DNA of 64,000 nt from Marivivens donghaensis (GCF_023541015.1 NZ_JALNPR010000003.1:248001-312000), one strand, 5' to 3'. Counted from the stretch's first letter, positions 1 through 9,572 are shown. Notes: generated by a model from the sequence alone, not told the origin. Translations and numbers: made by a program.

Positions 1-1
1 G

Positions 2-1876
2 ATGAAATGGGACGAAGAGGTTTATGGCCGTGAATACGACCTCGACGTGTTCAACATCGTCGCCGTGGATGATTTCAACATGGGCGCGATGGAGAACAAA
101 GGGTTGAACATCTTCAACTCGTCCTGTGTCCTCGCCTCGCCCGAGACCTCAACCGACGCGAACTTTGAACGGATTGAGGCGATCATCGCCCACGAATATT
201 TCCACAACTGGACGGGCAACCGTATCACCTGCCGCGATTGGTTCCAGCTCTGCCTCAAGGAAGGACTGACCGTTTTCCGCGACCAGCAGTTCACGGGCGA
301 TATGCGGTCCCATGCAGTCAAACGGATCGACGATGTGATCACTCTGCGCGCCCGCCAGTTCCGCGAGGACGCAGGTCCCCTCGCCCATCCCGTCCGTCCA
401 GAGAGCTTTGTTGAGATCAACAACTTCTACACCGTCACCGTCTATGAAAAAGGCGCCGAGGTGATCGGGATGCTGAAACGGTTGGTCGGCGATGCGGCGT
501 ATAAATCCGCGCTCGACCTCTATTTTGATCGCCACGACGGTCAGGCCGCCACGATTGAGGACTGGATTAAAGTGTTCGAGGACACGACAGGACGCGACCT
601 GAGCCAGTTCAAACTGTGGTATTCGCAGGCAGGCACACCGCACGTCTATGTCAGCGATGATTTCACCGATGGCACCTATAGCCTTCGCCTTCGCCAAGAT
701 ATCGCCGCCACCCCAGGCCAGTCGGAAAAACAGCCGATGGTTCTGCCGATCGCTGTGGGTCTCCTGAGCCAAAACGGCGATGAAATCGTCCCGACGACCG
801 TTCTGGAAATGACCCAAAGCGAACAGGTGTTCACTTTTGAAGGGCTCGCCGCACGGCCTGTTCCGTCGATCCTGCGCGGATTCTCTGCGCCCGTTATTCT
901 GCATCACAATCAAAGTATTGAGGACCGTCAGTTTCTCCTCACCCACGACACGGACCCGTTCAACAAATGGGAAGCCGCGCGCAGCCTTGCACGGGACCTG
1001 TTGGTCCTGATGGTGATCGAGAATGCTGAGGTAGATGGCGCATTCCTGACCGCGCTGAACGCTGCGATCTCGGATGAGGCGCTGGACCCTGCGTTCCGCG
1101 CCCTCCTCCTCGCACTGCCGAGCGTGGATGACATCGCGCAGGCGCTCTCTGCGGGGGGCTACACGCCTGATCCGTGGGAGATTTACGCCGAACGCGAACG
1201 TTTGAAACGGGCGATTGCGGACCATGCGGGGCCGACCTTGGCGAACCTTTACCTGCTCCATCAGGTCACGGGCGATTTCAGCCCCAAAGCCGAGGATGCG
1301 GGCAAACGTGCGCTCACCAATGCGGCCTTGTCCTACATCACGCTGACAGACGCAGGCGCAACCGCCCAGCGCCAGTTCGCGGCGGCCAACAACATGACCC
1401 AAGAGCTCGCAGCACTTTCGGCACTCGTGTCTATTGGGGTGGGCGACGATGAACTGAACGACTTCCAGCGTCGCTGGCATGGGGATCGTCTGGTCATGGA
1501 CAAATGGTTCAGCCTGCAGGCTGGGCTTGCCGAACCAGAGGACGCCTCCGCGACCGCGAAACGACTGGCGGCACATGATGCGTTTGACTGGCGCAACCCG
1601 AACCGGTTCCGCGCTCTGTTCTCATCGCTCGCAGGGAACACGGCTGGGTTCCATAACCCAGACGGAAGCGCCTATCGTCTGCTCGCGGATTGGCTGATCA
1701 AACTGGACGCGGCGAACCCGCAAACGGCGGCGCGGGTCTCAACGGCGTTCGATACGTGGAAACGTTATGACGAGGACCGTCAGGCCTTGATCCGCGCGGA
1801 ACTAGAACGGATGCTCGCCACGGATGGACTGAGCCGCGATATGACGGAAATGGTCACGCGGATGTTGGGGGCTTAG
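2..1876 (+). CDS. pepN: Aminopeptidase N, C-terminal part (5' end outside window)
   Basis: M1-family zinc aminopeptidase that removes N-terminal residues from peptides in the cytoplasm. Numbering from the first visible Met, the GAMEN exopeptidase motif is at residues 28-32, the zinc motif HEYFH at 64-68 (the His pair and catalytic Glu65) and the third zinc ligand Glu87. The E. coli enzyme has about 870 residues with GAMEN near 260, so roughly 230 N-terminal residues lie upstream and the Met at base 2 is internal, not a start. The C-terminal helical domain is complete. The stop overlaps the convergent gene by 4 bp. Confidence 0.95.
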   Translation: MKWDEEVYGREYDLDVFNIVAVDDFNMGAMENKGLNIFNSSCVLASPETSTDANFERIEAIIAHEYFHNWTGNRITCRDWFQLCLKEGLTVFRDQQFTGDMRSHAVKRIDDVITLRARQFREDAGPLAHPVRPESFVEINNFYTVTVYEKGAEVIGMLKRLVGDAAYKSALDLYFDRHDGQAATIEDWIKVFEDTTGRDLSQFKLWYSQAGTPHVYVSDDFTDGTYSLRLRQDIAATPGQSEKQPMVLPIAVGLLSQNGDEIVPTTVLEMTQSEQVFTFEGLAARPVPSILRGFSAPVILHHNQSIEDRQFLLTHDTDPFNKWEAARSLARDLLVLMVIENAEVDGAFLTALNAAISDEALDPAFRALLLALPSVDDIAQALSAGGYTPDPWEIYAERERLKRAIADHAGPTLANLYLLHQVTGDFSPKAEDAGKRALTNAALSYITLTDAGATAQRQFAAANNMTQELAALSALVSIGVGDDELNDFQRRWHGDRLVMDKWFSLQAGLAEPEDASATAKRLAAHDAFDWRNPNRFRALFSSLAGNTAGFHNPDGSAYRLLADWLIKLDAANPQTAARVSTAFDTWKRYDEDRQALIRAELERMLATDGLSRDMTEMVTRMLGA

Positions 1877-2628
1877 CCCTCCATCATTGCGATCCGCGCC
1901 TCTAGGTCAGCGGGTCGCGCCACGGGTCGGTGAGAGCTAAGCGGGACGCAATAGCTCTGCCTGCGGGTCCAAGCCGACATTTCCGCGATTTTCACGGGGT
2001 CTGTCATCGGCCCCCAATCGGCAGCCACCCCGCGCCAGCGACCATCACGGATGGCAATCGCGTTATCGCGACGAACGGTCGTCGCCATGATCCGTGCAGC
2101 ACATCCCAGATTGGCAACGGGGTCTTTGAGCGCCTCACCATCTCGCGCAAGGCACCCGTAATGCCGCGCTGTAGGTGGCGAAATCTGCAGAAGGCCAAAC
2201 CACTGTCCGCCCCCGCCAACGGCTTCGGGGCGGTATGTGCTTTCGTGTTTGGCCAGCGCCGACATCATGCCGACCCAAAAGGCACGACGCAGGTGCGGCG
2301 GGTTTTCCGCATAGGCAGGACACCAATCGTCAATGTCACGCGGTGTCGTGTTGGCAAGCCCCGACGCCGACCCCGCAAGCGCCCCCATCAACGCCAAAGA
2401 CCATCGCTGCGTGCCTGCCCGATGATCCCACCGCGCCCGAGGGATATAGAATGACCGTCGGGTTGGTCGTGGGGCGTCGGTGATCGGGCCGCTGATGTAA
2501 ATCGGCGCGGGAGGTGGCACGTAGAGTGTCGCAGGCCGTACGACAGGCGGCGGCGCATCGGCGAGCGATTGCGCAGCAACGGGCAGTGCCCCAAGAAACG
2601 TCAGAACTATGGCAGCGGTTCGGATCAT
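1873..2628 (-). CDS. Secreted lytic-transglycosylase-like protein
   Basis: 251 residues with an N-terminal signal peptide (about residues 1-20), a Pro-rich linker to about residue 60, then an SLT/lysozyme-like fold. The core has a Lys-His-Glu-Ser-Thr motif with probable catalytic Glu129, followed by Gly-Leu-Leu-Gln-Ile at 145-149, the spacing expected of SLT-type murein transglycosylases. The pattern DID-x-WCP at about 98-104 and the Gly-rich run before the GLLQI block recur in the upstream neighbour, so the two are tandem paralogues. The start overlaps the neighbour's stop by 4 bp, suggesting translational coupling. Periplasmic murein cleavage is inferred from the motifs; the substrate is unknown. 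Confidence 0.7.
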   Translation of the reverse strand: MIRTAAIVLTFLGALPVAAQSLADAPPPVVRPATLYVPPPAPIYISGPITDAPRPTRRSFYIPRARWDHRAGTQRWSLALMGALAGSASGLANTTPRDIDDWCPAYAENPPHLRRAFWVGMMSALAKHESTYRPEAVGGGGQWFGLLQISPPTARHYGCLARDGEALKDPVANLGCAARIMATTVRRDNAIAIRDGRWRGVAADWGPMTDPVKIAEMSAWTRRQSYCVPLSSHRPVARPADLEARIAMMEG

Positions 2629-3215
2629 CCGGCGCAGTATGGCTGCGAACGGGTCCAGTTGACCATATCCGATCGCTTGCGTTCGCTATGGAACGGTCCC
2701 CAATCTGCCGCCAACCCTTCGGACCCTGTGCCGACATATCCATCGCGCGGAACCGTATGGGCTGCAATCCGAACGGCGCAAGACAGGTTCGCAGCACCGT
2801 CTTTCAACTCTTCAGCGGATTGCGCGTTGCATCCATAACCCTTGGCCGTGCGCGGATCGATCTGGACCAAACCGATCCAAGCCCCTCCTCCGCCAGCGGC
2901 ACGCGGGTTCCATGTGCTTTCATGTTTGGCGAGGACCGAAAACATGCCCGTCCAAAACGCGGCGCGATCTTCGGTATCGGCCTCAATGTAACCGGGGCAC
3001 CATTCGTCGATATCTTTAGGCACCAAAGACAACAAAACCTCGCCATGCGCGTTGATCGCTTCGAGCGTTGCTTCCGTCCACTCAGGGCCTTCGGGTTGGA
3101 TATCCCAGCCCATCAACGGCAAAGCCTGTGGTTCGGGCTCTGGCGTGGACGGGAGAAAAGGAACCTGCAAACAGCCCGACAGGGCAACGGCGGCAATCAT
3201 TAAAAAGGGACGCAT
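2625..3215 (-). CDS. Lytic-transglycosylase-like lipoprotein
   Basis: 196 residues. The N-terminus is a short hydrophobic segment ending in the lipobox Leu-Ser-Gly-Cys (Cys15), so it is probably a membrane-anchored lipoprotein. The SLT-like core repeats that of the downstream gene: DID-x-WCP near 68-74, Lys-His-Glu-Ser-Thr with probable catalytic Glu99, and Gly-Leu-Val-Gln-Ile at 115-119. The pair therefore consists of one lipid-anchored and one soluble copy of the same fold, from a tandem duplication. It is the first gene of a two-gene minus-strand operon, divergent from gatB. A role in murein turnover is inferred. Confidence 0.7.
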   Translation of the reverse strand: MRPFLMIAAVALSGCLQVPFLPSTPEPEPQALPLMGWDIQPEGPEWTEATLEAINAHGEVLLSLVPKDIDEWCPGYIEADTEDRAAFWTGMFSVLAKHESTWNPRAAGGGGAWIGLVQIDPRTAKGYGCNAQSAEELKDGAANLSCAVRIAAHTVPRDGYVGTGSEGLAADWGPFHSERKRSDMVNWTRSQPYCAG

Positions 3216-3384
3216 GTTCAGGCAGCAATTGTTTCAATCGCCGCATAGTTGCGCGATCAATCGCCCTTAGGTCGAGTCATTTTGTAAAATGGGGTGCTTT
3301 TTAGGCCGAAGTCCGCCGCCCCGCCCCTTGCCGCGCCCGCCCCAAAACCCTAAGAGAGAGCCGTTGCGGAAAAGGGACAAAACG

Positions 3385-4896
3385 ATGCTCGACCTCACTT
3401 ATGAAGCTCCGAAACCCAAAGTGATCGCAGGGGCGACCGGCGATTGGGAACTCGTGATCGGCCTTGAGGTGCACGCGCAGGTCGCGACCAAGGCAAAACT
3501 GTTCTCTGGGGCTTCGACGGAATTCGGCGCAGAGCCGAACTCTAACGTGGCATTCGTGGACGCTGGCATGCCCGGTATGCTGCCCGTCATCAACGAAGGT
3601 TGCGTGGCACAAGCCGTTCGCACTGGTCTGGGCCTGAAGGCAGAGATCAACCTTTGGTCCGCGTTTGACCGCAAAAACTATTTCTACCCTGACCTTCCGC
3701 AGGGCTACCAGATTTCCCAGCTTTACCATCCCATCGTGGGCGAAGGTGAAGTGTTGGTCGAAATGGGCAACGGCACCGCACGTAAGGTCCGCATCGAACG
3801 TATCCACCTCGAACAGGATGCGGGTAAATCGATCCACGACATGGACCCGAATATGTCCTTCGTCGACCTCAATCGCACAGGCGTTGCACTGATGGAAATC
3901 GTGTCCCGCCCTGACATTCGCGGCCCCGAAGAAGCTGCGGCCTATGTCGGCAAACTGCGTCAGATCATGCGCTACCTCGGCACATGTGACGGCAACATGC
4001 AGAACGGCAACCTGCGCGCTGACGTGAACGTTTCCGTCTGCCGTCCCGGTGCCTACGAGAAATTCATGGAAACGGGCGACTTCGGTCACCTCGGCACGCG
4101 CTGCGAATTGAAGAACATGAACTCCATGCGCTTCATCCAGATGGCAATCGACTTTGAGGCCCGCCGTCAAATCGCGATCCTCGAGGACGGAGGCGAAATC
4201 GTTCAGGAAACCCGTCTCTATGACGCGGACAAGAACGAAACTCGTTCGATGCGGTCCAAAGAAGAAGCGCACGATTACCGCTACTTCCCTGATCCCGACC
4301 TCCTCCCGCTGGAGATTGAACAGGCTTGGGTTGACGACATCGCAGCAACCCTGCCCGAACTTCCTGACGAAAAGAAAGCTCGTTTTATCAACGACTTTGG
4401 TCTGTCGGACTATGACGCCTCGGTGCTGACCGCCGAAGTGCCGAACGCGATCTATTTTGAAGAGGTTGCAGAAGGCCGCGACGGCAAACTCGCTGCGAAC
4501 TGGGTGATCAACGAACTCTTTGGTCGTCTAAAGAAAGACGAAAAAGACATCACCGAAAGTCCGATTTCGGCGGCGCGTCTGGGTCAGATCGTTGGCCTAA
4601 TCAAATCTGAAAAGATCAGCGGCAAGATCGCGAAAGACGTGTTCGAAATCGCCTATACCCAAGACCGCGATCCAGAAGAGATCGTTGCGACTGAAGGTAT
4701 GGAACAGGTAACCGACACCGGCGCTATTGAGGCTGCCGTTGACGAAATCATCGCAGCGAACCCCGCTCAGGTCGAAAAGGCGCAAGCCAACCCGAAACTG
4801 GCAGGCTGGTTCGTGGGCCAAGTCATGAAGGCGACAGGCGGCAAGGCAAACCCTGCTGCAGTGAACGCTTTGGTCATGAAAAAACTGGGTCTTTGA
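3385..4896 (+). CDS. gatB: Aspartyl/glutamyl-tRNA(Asn/Gln) amidotransferase subunit B
   Basis: 503 residues. GatB is the kinase/tRNA-binding subunit of GatCAB, which converts misacylated Glu-tRNA(Gln) and Asp-tRNA(Asn) to the correct amide forms. The N-terminal signature IGLEVHAQ is at residues 25-32, followed by the GatB kinase-like core, with a YqeY-like helical tail at the C-terminus (from about 350). A longer in-frame reading from 3289 adds a low-complexity Pro/Arg stretch. The ATG at 3385, preceded by a purine-rich AAAAGGGA about 7 bp upstream, gives the usual family length. gatA and gatC are not in the window, so the subunits are dispersed. Confidence 0.96.
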   Translation: MLDLTYEAPKPKVIAGATGDWELVIGLEVHAQVATKAKLFSGASTEFGAEPNSNVAFVDAGMPGMLPVINEGCVAQAVRTGLGLKAEINLWSAFDRKNYFYPDLPQGYQISQLYHPIVGEGEVLVEMGNGTARKVRIERIHLEQDAGKSIHDMDPNMSFVDLNRTGVALMEIVSRPDIRGPEEAAAYVGKLRQIMRYLGTCDGNMQNGNLRADVNVSVCRPGAYEKFMETGDFGHLGTRCELKNMNSMRFIQMAIDFEARRQIAILEDGGEIVQETRLYDADKNETRSMRSKEEAHDYRYFPDPDLLPLEIEQAWVDDIAATLPELPDEKKARFINDFGLSDYDASVLTAEVPNAIYFEEVAEGRDGKLAANWVINELFGRLKKDEKDITESPISAARLGQIVGLIKSEKISGKIAKDVFEIAYTQDRDPEEIVATEGMEQVTDTGAIEAAVDEIIAANPAQVEKAQANPKLAGWFVGQVMKATGGKANPAAVNALVMKKLGL

Positions 4897-4915
4897 TCCA
4901 ACCCGATCTATGATG

Positions 4916-4943
4916 AACGGCGACCCCATGGGCCGCCGTTTTC
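4916..4943 (+). terminator. Probable terminator of gatB
   Basis: Inverted repeat AACGGC / GCCGTT (4916-4921 and 4935-4940) followed by four T residues, 20 bp after the gatB stop and just before the next start at 4957. Confidence 0.6.
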
Positions 4944-4956
4944 ATTTGGACGCCCC

Positions 4957-5376
4957 ATGCGCACGACAGCCGACCGTATCCGCCACGCCCTTAGTTTCGA
5001 AGTGATCGCGCTCTGTGTTGCGACACCTGTCGGCGCGTGGCTCTTTCATCAGCCGATGCACTGCATGGGCGTTGTGACCGTTGTCAGTGCCACAATCGCG
5101 ATGGTGTTCAACTACCTTTATAACTGGGGCTTTGACCACGCGATGCTGCGGTTTCGCGGAACGGTGCATAAGACAGTGGTGATCCGTATCCTTCACGCCA
5201 TCCTGCTCGAACTAGGTCTGCTCGCCCTGCTCACACCCTTTATCGCGGTCTATCTGGGTGTCAGCTTTTGGACCGCGCTGATGATGGATATCTCGCTCGG
5301 CCTGTTTTACCTTAGCTACGCGTTTGTCTTTAACTGGCTCTACGACACGATCTTTCCGATCCCAGAGAGCCAGTAA
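4957..5376 (+). CDS. PACE-family small multidrug efflux protein
   Basis: 139 residues made of two repeats of two membrane helices, as in proteobacterial antimicrobial compound efflux (PACE/AceI) transporters. The first-helix motif R-x-x-H-A-x-x-F-E ends in Glu15, the same position as the essential Glu15 of AceI. The second-helix motif with Asn-Tyr-x-x-Asn and Phe-Asp lies at about 52-60. The second repeat has a matching RILHA at about 77-81 and FNWLYD at about 125-130. Family members export biocides such as chlorhexidine or short diamines by proton exchange; the substrate here is unknown. The stop directly abuts the convergent idi stop. Confidence 0.85.
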   Translation: MRTTADRIRHALSFEVIALCVATPVGAWLFHQPMHCMGVVTVVSATIAMVFNYLYNWGFDHAMLRFRGTVHKTVVIRILHAILLELGLLALLTPFIAVYLGVSFWTALMMDISLGLFYLSYAFVFNWLYDTIFPIPESQ

Positions 5377-5886
5377 TCACCCAAATATCGCGTCACGGTG
5401 ATCGGCGAGGTAGATCCGCAACCACGGGGTAAAGGCCTCGGGCGTTGCGGCAAGGGCCGCGTCGAGCGCCTCGAGCGTCATCCATTTGGTTTCCCAGACC
5501 TCATCAGGGTTGATCGTCACCTCAGGGGTGCCGTGGCCGACGTAGACCTCAACCACCTCATGTTCGATCAAACCGTTGCCGACATCCGCGCGGTATTCCA
5601 CCTGCTCCCGCCACGTGAGATCGACACCCGTGATGCCGAGCTCCTCGTCGATGCGGCGGAGCGCACAATCGGCGGGGGCTTCGTTCCAGTGGGGGTGGGT
5701 GCAGCAGGTGTTCGCCCATAGACCCGGCGTATGATATTTCGCCGCCGCGCGACGTTGCAGCAGAATGCCCTCTGGCCCCGTGATAAAGACGCTGATCGCA
5801 GGATGACGCAGCCCGCGCTGATGCACCTCGAGTTTATCGAGGGGCTGCAATTCGCCATCAATCCAAGCTGCAATACGCGTGTCCAT
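5377..5886 (-). CDS. idi: Isopentenyl-diphosphate delta-isomerase (type I)
   Basis: 169 residues from the ATG at 5886. Nudix-fold enzyme that interconverts IPP and DMAPP in isoprenoid synthesis. Catalytic Cys62 lies in a CCTHPHW segment (E. coli Cys67 equivalent, with metal ligand His64). The metal-binding acidic pair is Glu108-His-Glu110 (E. coli Glu114/Glu116), and a Nudix-like REE/DEELGI helix is at about 78-85. The open frame extends to 6012, but the extra 42 residues do not resemble the family and run into the cytochrome leader. It stands alone, facing the PACE gene with no gap. Confidence 0.92.
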   Translation of the reverse strand: MDTRIAAWIDGELQPLDKLEVHQRGLRHPAISVFITGPEGILLQRRAAAKYHTPGLWANTCCTHPHWNEAPADCALRRIDEELGITGVDLTWREQVEYRADVGNGLIEHEVVEVYVGHGTPEVTINPDEVWETKWMTLEALDAALAATPEAFTPWLRIYLADHRDAIFG

Positions 5887-6053
5887 GACGCGCCATGTGC
5901 CAAAAACCTGCACAAAATGCCAGCCCTGTCTCTCCCACCAAAGTAGGCGCGACCGATTGGCGCAAGGGGCTTTGCCCCAGGTTGAAAAGAGACTAACTTC
6001 GCTCCAGATCAAAGAAGCACAATGTTTGCTTCGAAACCTATGGGAGTTACTCC

Positions 6054-6476
6054 ATGAAGACCCTTAAGCTCGCTACTGCCTTTGCTGTTCTCGCCGCTCC
6101 TGTTCTCGCCGAAGGCGACGCAGCCGCTGGTGAACAGGCTTTCAACCGTCAGTGCGTATCCTGCCACGTTGTTCAGAACGCAGCAGGCGAAGTTCTCGCT
6201 GGCCGCAATGCGAAAACTGGTCCGAACCTGTTCGGCGTGATCGGTCGCGCACCGGGTTCCGTAGACGGCTTTAGCTATGGTGACGATATCGTTGCTGCCC
6301 AAGAATTCGTGGCTGCTTGGGACGAAGAGCAGTTGGCTGCTTACATGCAGGACCCGACCGCTTGGCTGCGCAGCACCACCGGTTCGAACTCTGCTCGTTC
6401 GAAAATGTCCTTCAAAGTGCGCCAAGAGGCTGACGCTGAAAACATCGCGGCGTTCCTTGCGACCTTCGCTGAATAA
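6054..6476 (+). CDS. Periplasmic cytochrome c2-like protein
   Basis: 140 residues. Signal peptide of about 19 residues ending Val-Leu-Ala, then a class I cytochrome c domain with the haem motif CVSCH at 34-38 and a probable axial Met118 in a SKMSF segment. Size and layout fit the soluble cytochrome c2/c550 electron carrier between the bc1 complex and terminal oxidases (or a reaction centre, if the organism is phototrophic). A GGGAG ribosome site is about 7 bp before the ATG. Monocistronic, closed by a strong terminator. Confidence 0.92.
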   Translation: MKTLKLATAFAVLAAPVLAEGDAAAGEQAFNRQCVSCHVVQNAAGEVLAGRNAKTGPNLFGVIGRAPGSVDGFSYGDDIVAAQEFVAAWDEEQLAAYMQDPTAWLRSTTGSNSARSKMSFKVRQEADAENIAAFLATFAE

Positions 6477-6498
6477 TCTTTCCCATCTGGGACGGATC

Positions 6499-6526
6499 AA
6501 AGGGCGCCTTCGGGGCGCCCTTTTTT
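6499..6526 (+). terminator. Rho-independent terminator of the cytochrome c gene
   Basis: Nine-base arms AAGGGCGCC / GGCGCCCTT with a short TTCGG loop, followed by six T residues. 22 bp downstream of the stop. Confidence 0.9.
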
Positions 6527-6608
6527 GTGATGTGGACCCGTCTTTCCCGCCTTGGACCTGTTACGCAAAGCCGCTATAGTCCTGCGGTCGAATTAGGGGG
6601 CCTATGAA

Positions 6609-6950
6609 ATGATCTACGAATACAAGGTGGTGCCAGCACCCAAACGCGCCGAAAAGGTCAAAGGGCTAAAGACAACCGAAGACCGCTATGCCCACGCGCT
6701 CCAAGAGTTGATGAACCAACAGGGTCGTGACGGCTGGGAATACCAGCGCGCAGAAACGCTGCCCGTTGAGGAACGCAGCGGGTTTCGGTCCAAAGGCATG
6801 GTCGAACAACACATGCTGGTGTTTCGCCGCGAAAAGAAAGCGGTCGATGCGGCAGTGACGCCGAGCCAGACCGCCGTTCCAGCGCAACCCGTATTGACCA
6901 CCGCGCCAAAAACGCCTGCCCCGACCGAACCTACTGTCGCTGCGCAGTAA
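6609..6950 (+). CDS. DUF4177 domain protein
   Basis: 113 residues. The N-terminal 70 or so residues begin MIYEYKVV and contain the GWE(Y) and LVFRR elements of the small DUF4177 alpha/beta domain; function unknown. The tail (about 78-113) is Ala/Pro/Thr-rich and probably disordered. No signal peptide or membrane helix. The ATG at 6609 lies about 10 bp after a GGGGG tract; an ATG at 6604 is out of frame. Convergent with bolA, stop to stop with no gap. Confidence 0.8.
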   Translation: MIYEYKVVPAPKRAEKVKGLKTTEDRYAHALQELMNQQGRDGWEYQRAETLPVEERSGFRSKGMVEQHMLVFRREKKAVDAAVTPSQTAVPAQPVLTTAPKTPAPTEPTVAAQ

Positions 6951-7205
6951 TCAGTCGATCTCGAGGGCGAGCGCGTGAATACGACCCATAATATCGGCGC
7001 CAATGGCGTCATGGACCGCACGATGGCGGGCCAAACGAGTCATCGCGCCGAATGCGGGGGCTTTGATCCGCACGCGCCAGTGGCTTTCGCCGCCCTCTTG
7101 ATATCCGCTATGGCCACGGTGGCCTTCGCTTTCATCAATAACTTCAACCACTTCTGGGGAAAAAGCCGTTACCAGACGGGATTCGATCTCTTTTGCAAGG
7201 GACAT
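6951..7205 (-). CDS. bolA: BolA-family protein
   Basis: 84 residues, a complete BolA domain. The conserved block with H-x-G-H, the FxGxxRLxRHRAVHDAIG-like helix at about 52-70 and the closing IHALA-like strand are all visible. BolA proteins partner monothiol glutaredoxins in Fe-S/iron homeostasis, and some affect cell shape. Divergent from the J-domain gene with about 77 bp between starts. Confidence 0.93.
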   Translation of the reverse strand: MSLAKEIESRLVTAFSPEVVEVIDESEGHRGHSGYQEGGESHWRVRIKAPAFGAMTRLARHRAVHDAIGADIMGRIHALALEID

Positions 7206-7282
7206 ATTTTTCTCCTTCCCCCTTCAATCTCACGTCCTACGGCTTAAACTCACCCGTCCGAGTCGGAAAGATAAGGCTGCAC

Positions 7283-7915
7283 ATGTCCAAGACTGATCCG
7301 TTTGGGTTCGACATTTCGGTGTCTGCCTCCAAAAAGAAAAACCCCCGTGGCCGTCGTGGCATGTCGGGCGCGATCGAAACATCAACACGGGTCTGCGACC
7401 ACGAAGGTTGCGAAGAATCCGGCAAATACCGCGCGCCCAAATCGCCCGATATCCTCGATGAATTCCTGTGGTTCTGTAAGGATCACGTTCGGGAATATAA
7501 CCTGAAATGGAACTTCTTCGAGACGGCGACTGAGGCCGAACTGAACGCCCAGATGACCAAAGATAAGGTCTGGGAGCGCGAAACCAAGCCGTTCAAGAAA
7601 ACGGTGGAAGAACGCGCTTGGGCACGTCTCGGCATTGAAGACGCGCATCAGGTTCTGGGCGAAAACGCGACCCGCAATCCAGGTAAGACCAGCGGTGCGA
7701 CCCGTCGCCTACCGCCGACCGAACGCCGCGCGACCGAGATCCTCGATGTGAAGGACACCATGACCAAGGCGGAAATCCGCAAGGTCTATAAATCGCTGAT
7801 TAAGGTTCTTCACCCTGACATGAACGGCGGCGATCGTTCCCAAGAGGAGCAGCTGACCGAAGTCGTTTGGGCTTGGGATCAGATTAAAGCGAGCCGTAAC
7901 TTTAAAGACAAATAA
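7283..7915 (+). CDS. J-domain (DnaJ-like) protein
   Basis: 210 residues. The J domain is at the C-terminus (about 146-207) with the HPD motif at 177-179 that stimulates Hsp70 ATPase. The N-terminal part has Cys38, Cys43, Cys65 and His68, spaced so that a small metal site is possible; that is inference. The open frame reaches back to 7193, but the ATG at 7283 gives the natural N-terminus MSKTDPFGFD. The divergent bolA gene and the nearby cobS suggest a conserved neighbourhood. The client is unknown. Confidence 0.85.
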   Translation: MSKTDPFGFDISVSASKKKNPRGRRGMSGAIETSTRVCDHEGCEESGKYRAPKSPDILDEFLWFCKDHVREYNLKWNFFETATEAELNAQMTKDKVWERETKPFKKTVEERAWARLGIEDAHQVLGENATRNPGKTSGATRRLPPTERRATEILDVKDTMTKAEIRKVYKSLIKVLHPDMNGGDRSQEEQLTEVVWAWDQIKASRNFKDK

Positions 7916-8434
7916 TCACGCAAGGCGGGCGAACAGGCGATCCTGTTCCGTCCGCCAGTTGCGAATCAAGAGGTGGGAGGCCAGCAAATTGGCAAACCAC
8001 AGCAGCGCCAGCATCGGCGAACTCACCAACATAATTGCCAAAGTGAACGGCCCGAACATCGTGCCGTAAAACGGCAGCGCAAGCGTTCCCGCAATCACGG
8101 CGCCGACCACGCTGACCCAAATCACGCCGAGCATCCCACGGGCAAACCCGTTCGGCCCAGATTGCCCCATACGGTCCCCCGCGAGCCTCAGCGCAAGGCC
8201 ACAGCCCAACGCACCACAAAGCACGATCCAACGATGATAGAGCGTCAATCCGCCTTCTAGGATGGAGCCGTGGGACATATGCGTCACCGTCATCAGCCCC
8301 AAGCCCGCGCCAAAGGCACAGGTCATCACATAGGCCGTGACAAGCTGCTGCTCGCCTTCGGTCAATGACCAAAAGCCTCGCACAGTGTGCGGCAGGTCCT
8401 GCAGGTGGTGATAAACAGCGCGCATCATGCGCAT
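7916..8434 (-). CDS. Inner-membrane protein of unknown function
   Basis: About 172 residues from the chosen ATG at 8434, with alternatives at 8428, 8425 and 8509. Four hydrophobic segments are visible (roughly residues 36-57, 67-85, 102-125 and 129-152 of this form), ending with a basic cytoplasmic tail. No catalytic motif recognised. Its stop abuts the stop of the convergent J-domain gene. The start is uncertain because none of the candidates has a clear Shine-Dalgarno sequence. Confidence 0.7.
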   Translation of the reverse strand: MRMMRAVYHHLQDLPHTVRGFWSLTEGEQQLVTAYVMTCAFGAGLGLMTVTHMSHGSILEGGLTLYHRWIVLCGALGCGLALRLAGDRMGQSGPNGFARGMLGVIWVSVVGAVIAGTLALPFYGTMFGPFTLAIMLVSSPMLALLWFANLLASHLLIRNWRTEQDRLFARLA

Positions 8435-8600
8435 CTTATGGCAGAAAACGCCGATTGGGACGACTGTTATGGTCGAAACGGACTGTTTCGAAACGCGGCC
8501 CACCGGCACCTTCGGAGGAAATACGTCACGACCCCCTTTTCCTCGCCGTCTGGACGGTTATGTTGCGGTCGGTAAACGATAGACGCAAGGAAGGTTCGAC

Positions 8601-9572
8601 ATGCTCGACCAGAACGCAAAGCCCACCGAAGAAATCGACGTTCGCGAAGTTTTCGGTATCGACAGCAATATGAAGATCAAAGGCTTTGCCGAACGCACGT
8701 CTCGTGTGCCAGAGATCGACTCGACCTACAAATTCGACCCGGACACCACTTTGGCCGTTCTGGCAGGCTTTGGGTATAACCGCCGCGTGATGGTCCAAGG
8801 CTACCACGGCACGGGTAAATCGACCCACATCGAGCAAATCGCGGCCCGCCTGAACTGGCCGACCGTTCGTGTGAACCTCGACAGCCACATTTCCCGTATC
8901 GACCTGATCGGTAAAGACGCGATCAAACTGAAAGACGGCAAACAGGTCACTGAATTCCACGAAGGCATTCTGCCGTGGGCACTTCGCAACCCGACTGCGA
9001 TTGTATTCGACGAATACGATGCGGGCCGTGCGGACGTGATGTTCGTGATCCAGCGCGTTCTCGAACATGATGGTAAACTGACCCTCTTGGATCAGAACGA
9101 AATCATCACCCCGAACCCGTATTTCCGCCTCTTCGCAACTGCGAACACTGTGGGCCTTGGTGATACCACTGGCCTCTACCACGGCACCCAGCAGATCAAC
9201 CAAGCCCAGATGGACCGTTGGTCGCTCGTCGCGACGCTGAACTACCTCAGCCACGACGCCGAAGCGGCGATCATTCTGTCGAAGGCACCGCACTACAATA
9301 ACGAAAAGGGCCGCAAGATCATCAGCCAGATGGTGACCGTTGCTGACCTGACCCGCACTGCGTTCATGAACGGCGACCTGTCGACCGTTATGTCGCCGCG
9401 GACCGTGATTGCTTGGGCTGCGAATGCAGAGATCTTCCGTGATGTTGGTTATGCGTTCCGCCTGACCTTCCTCAACAAATGTGACGAGTTGGAACGCCAG
9501 ACCGTGGCAGAGTTCTATCAGCGCTGCTTTGACGAGGAACTGCCGGAATCGGCTGCGTCCATCGCACTCTGA
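8601..9572 (+). CDS. cobS: Cobaltochelatase subunit CobS
   Basis: 323 residues. AAA+ ATPase subunit of the aerobic cobaltochelatase CobNST, which inserts cobalt into hydrogenobyrinic acid a,c-diamide in cobalamin synthesis. Walker [10 protein letters not shown] is at 67-75, a Walker B-like IVFDEYD follows near 131-140, and the N-terminal segment matches the CobS lead-in. A good AAGGAAG ribosome site precedes the ATG. cobT is 600 bp downstream on the same strand. The large subunit cobN is not in the window. No cobalamin riboswitch was recognised upstream. Confidence 0.95.
   Translation: MLDQNAKPTEEIDVREVFGIDSNMKIKGFAERTSRVPEIDSTYKFDPDTTLAVLAGFGYNRRVMVQGYHGTGKSTHIEQIAARLNWPTVRVNLDSHISRIDLIGKDAIKLKDGKQVTEFHEGILPWALRNPTAIVFDEYDAGRADVMFVIQRVLEHDGKLTLLDQNEIITPNPYFRLFATANTVGLGDTTGLYHGTQQINQAQMDRWSLVATLNYLSHDAEAAIILSKAPHYNNEKGRKIISQMVTVADLTRTAFMNGDLSTVMSPRTVIAWAANAEIFRDVGYAFRLTFLNKCDELERQTVAEFYQRCFDEELPESAASIAL

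Noticed and set aside
149-1576. 475-residue minus-strand open frame opposite pepN
   Set aside because: Shadow of the pepN coding frame, which has all catalytic motifs. Codon phase follows the plus strand.
5887-6053. FnrL site (TTGAT-N4-ATCAA) before the cytochrome c gene
   Set aside because: No such palindrome present in the gap.
8510-8600. Cobalamin riboswitch before cobS
   Set aside because: The gap is only 91 bp and lacks the B12-box core.
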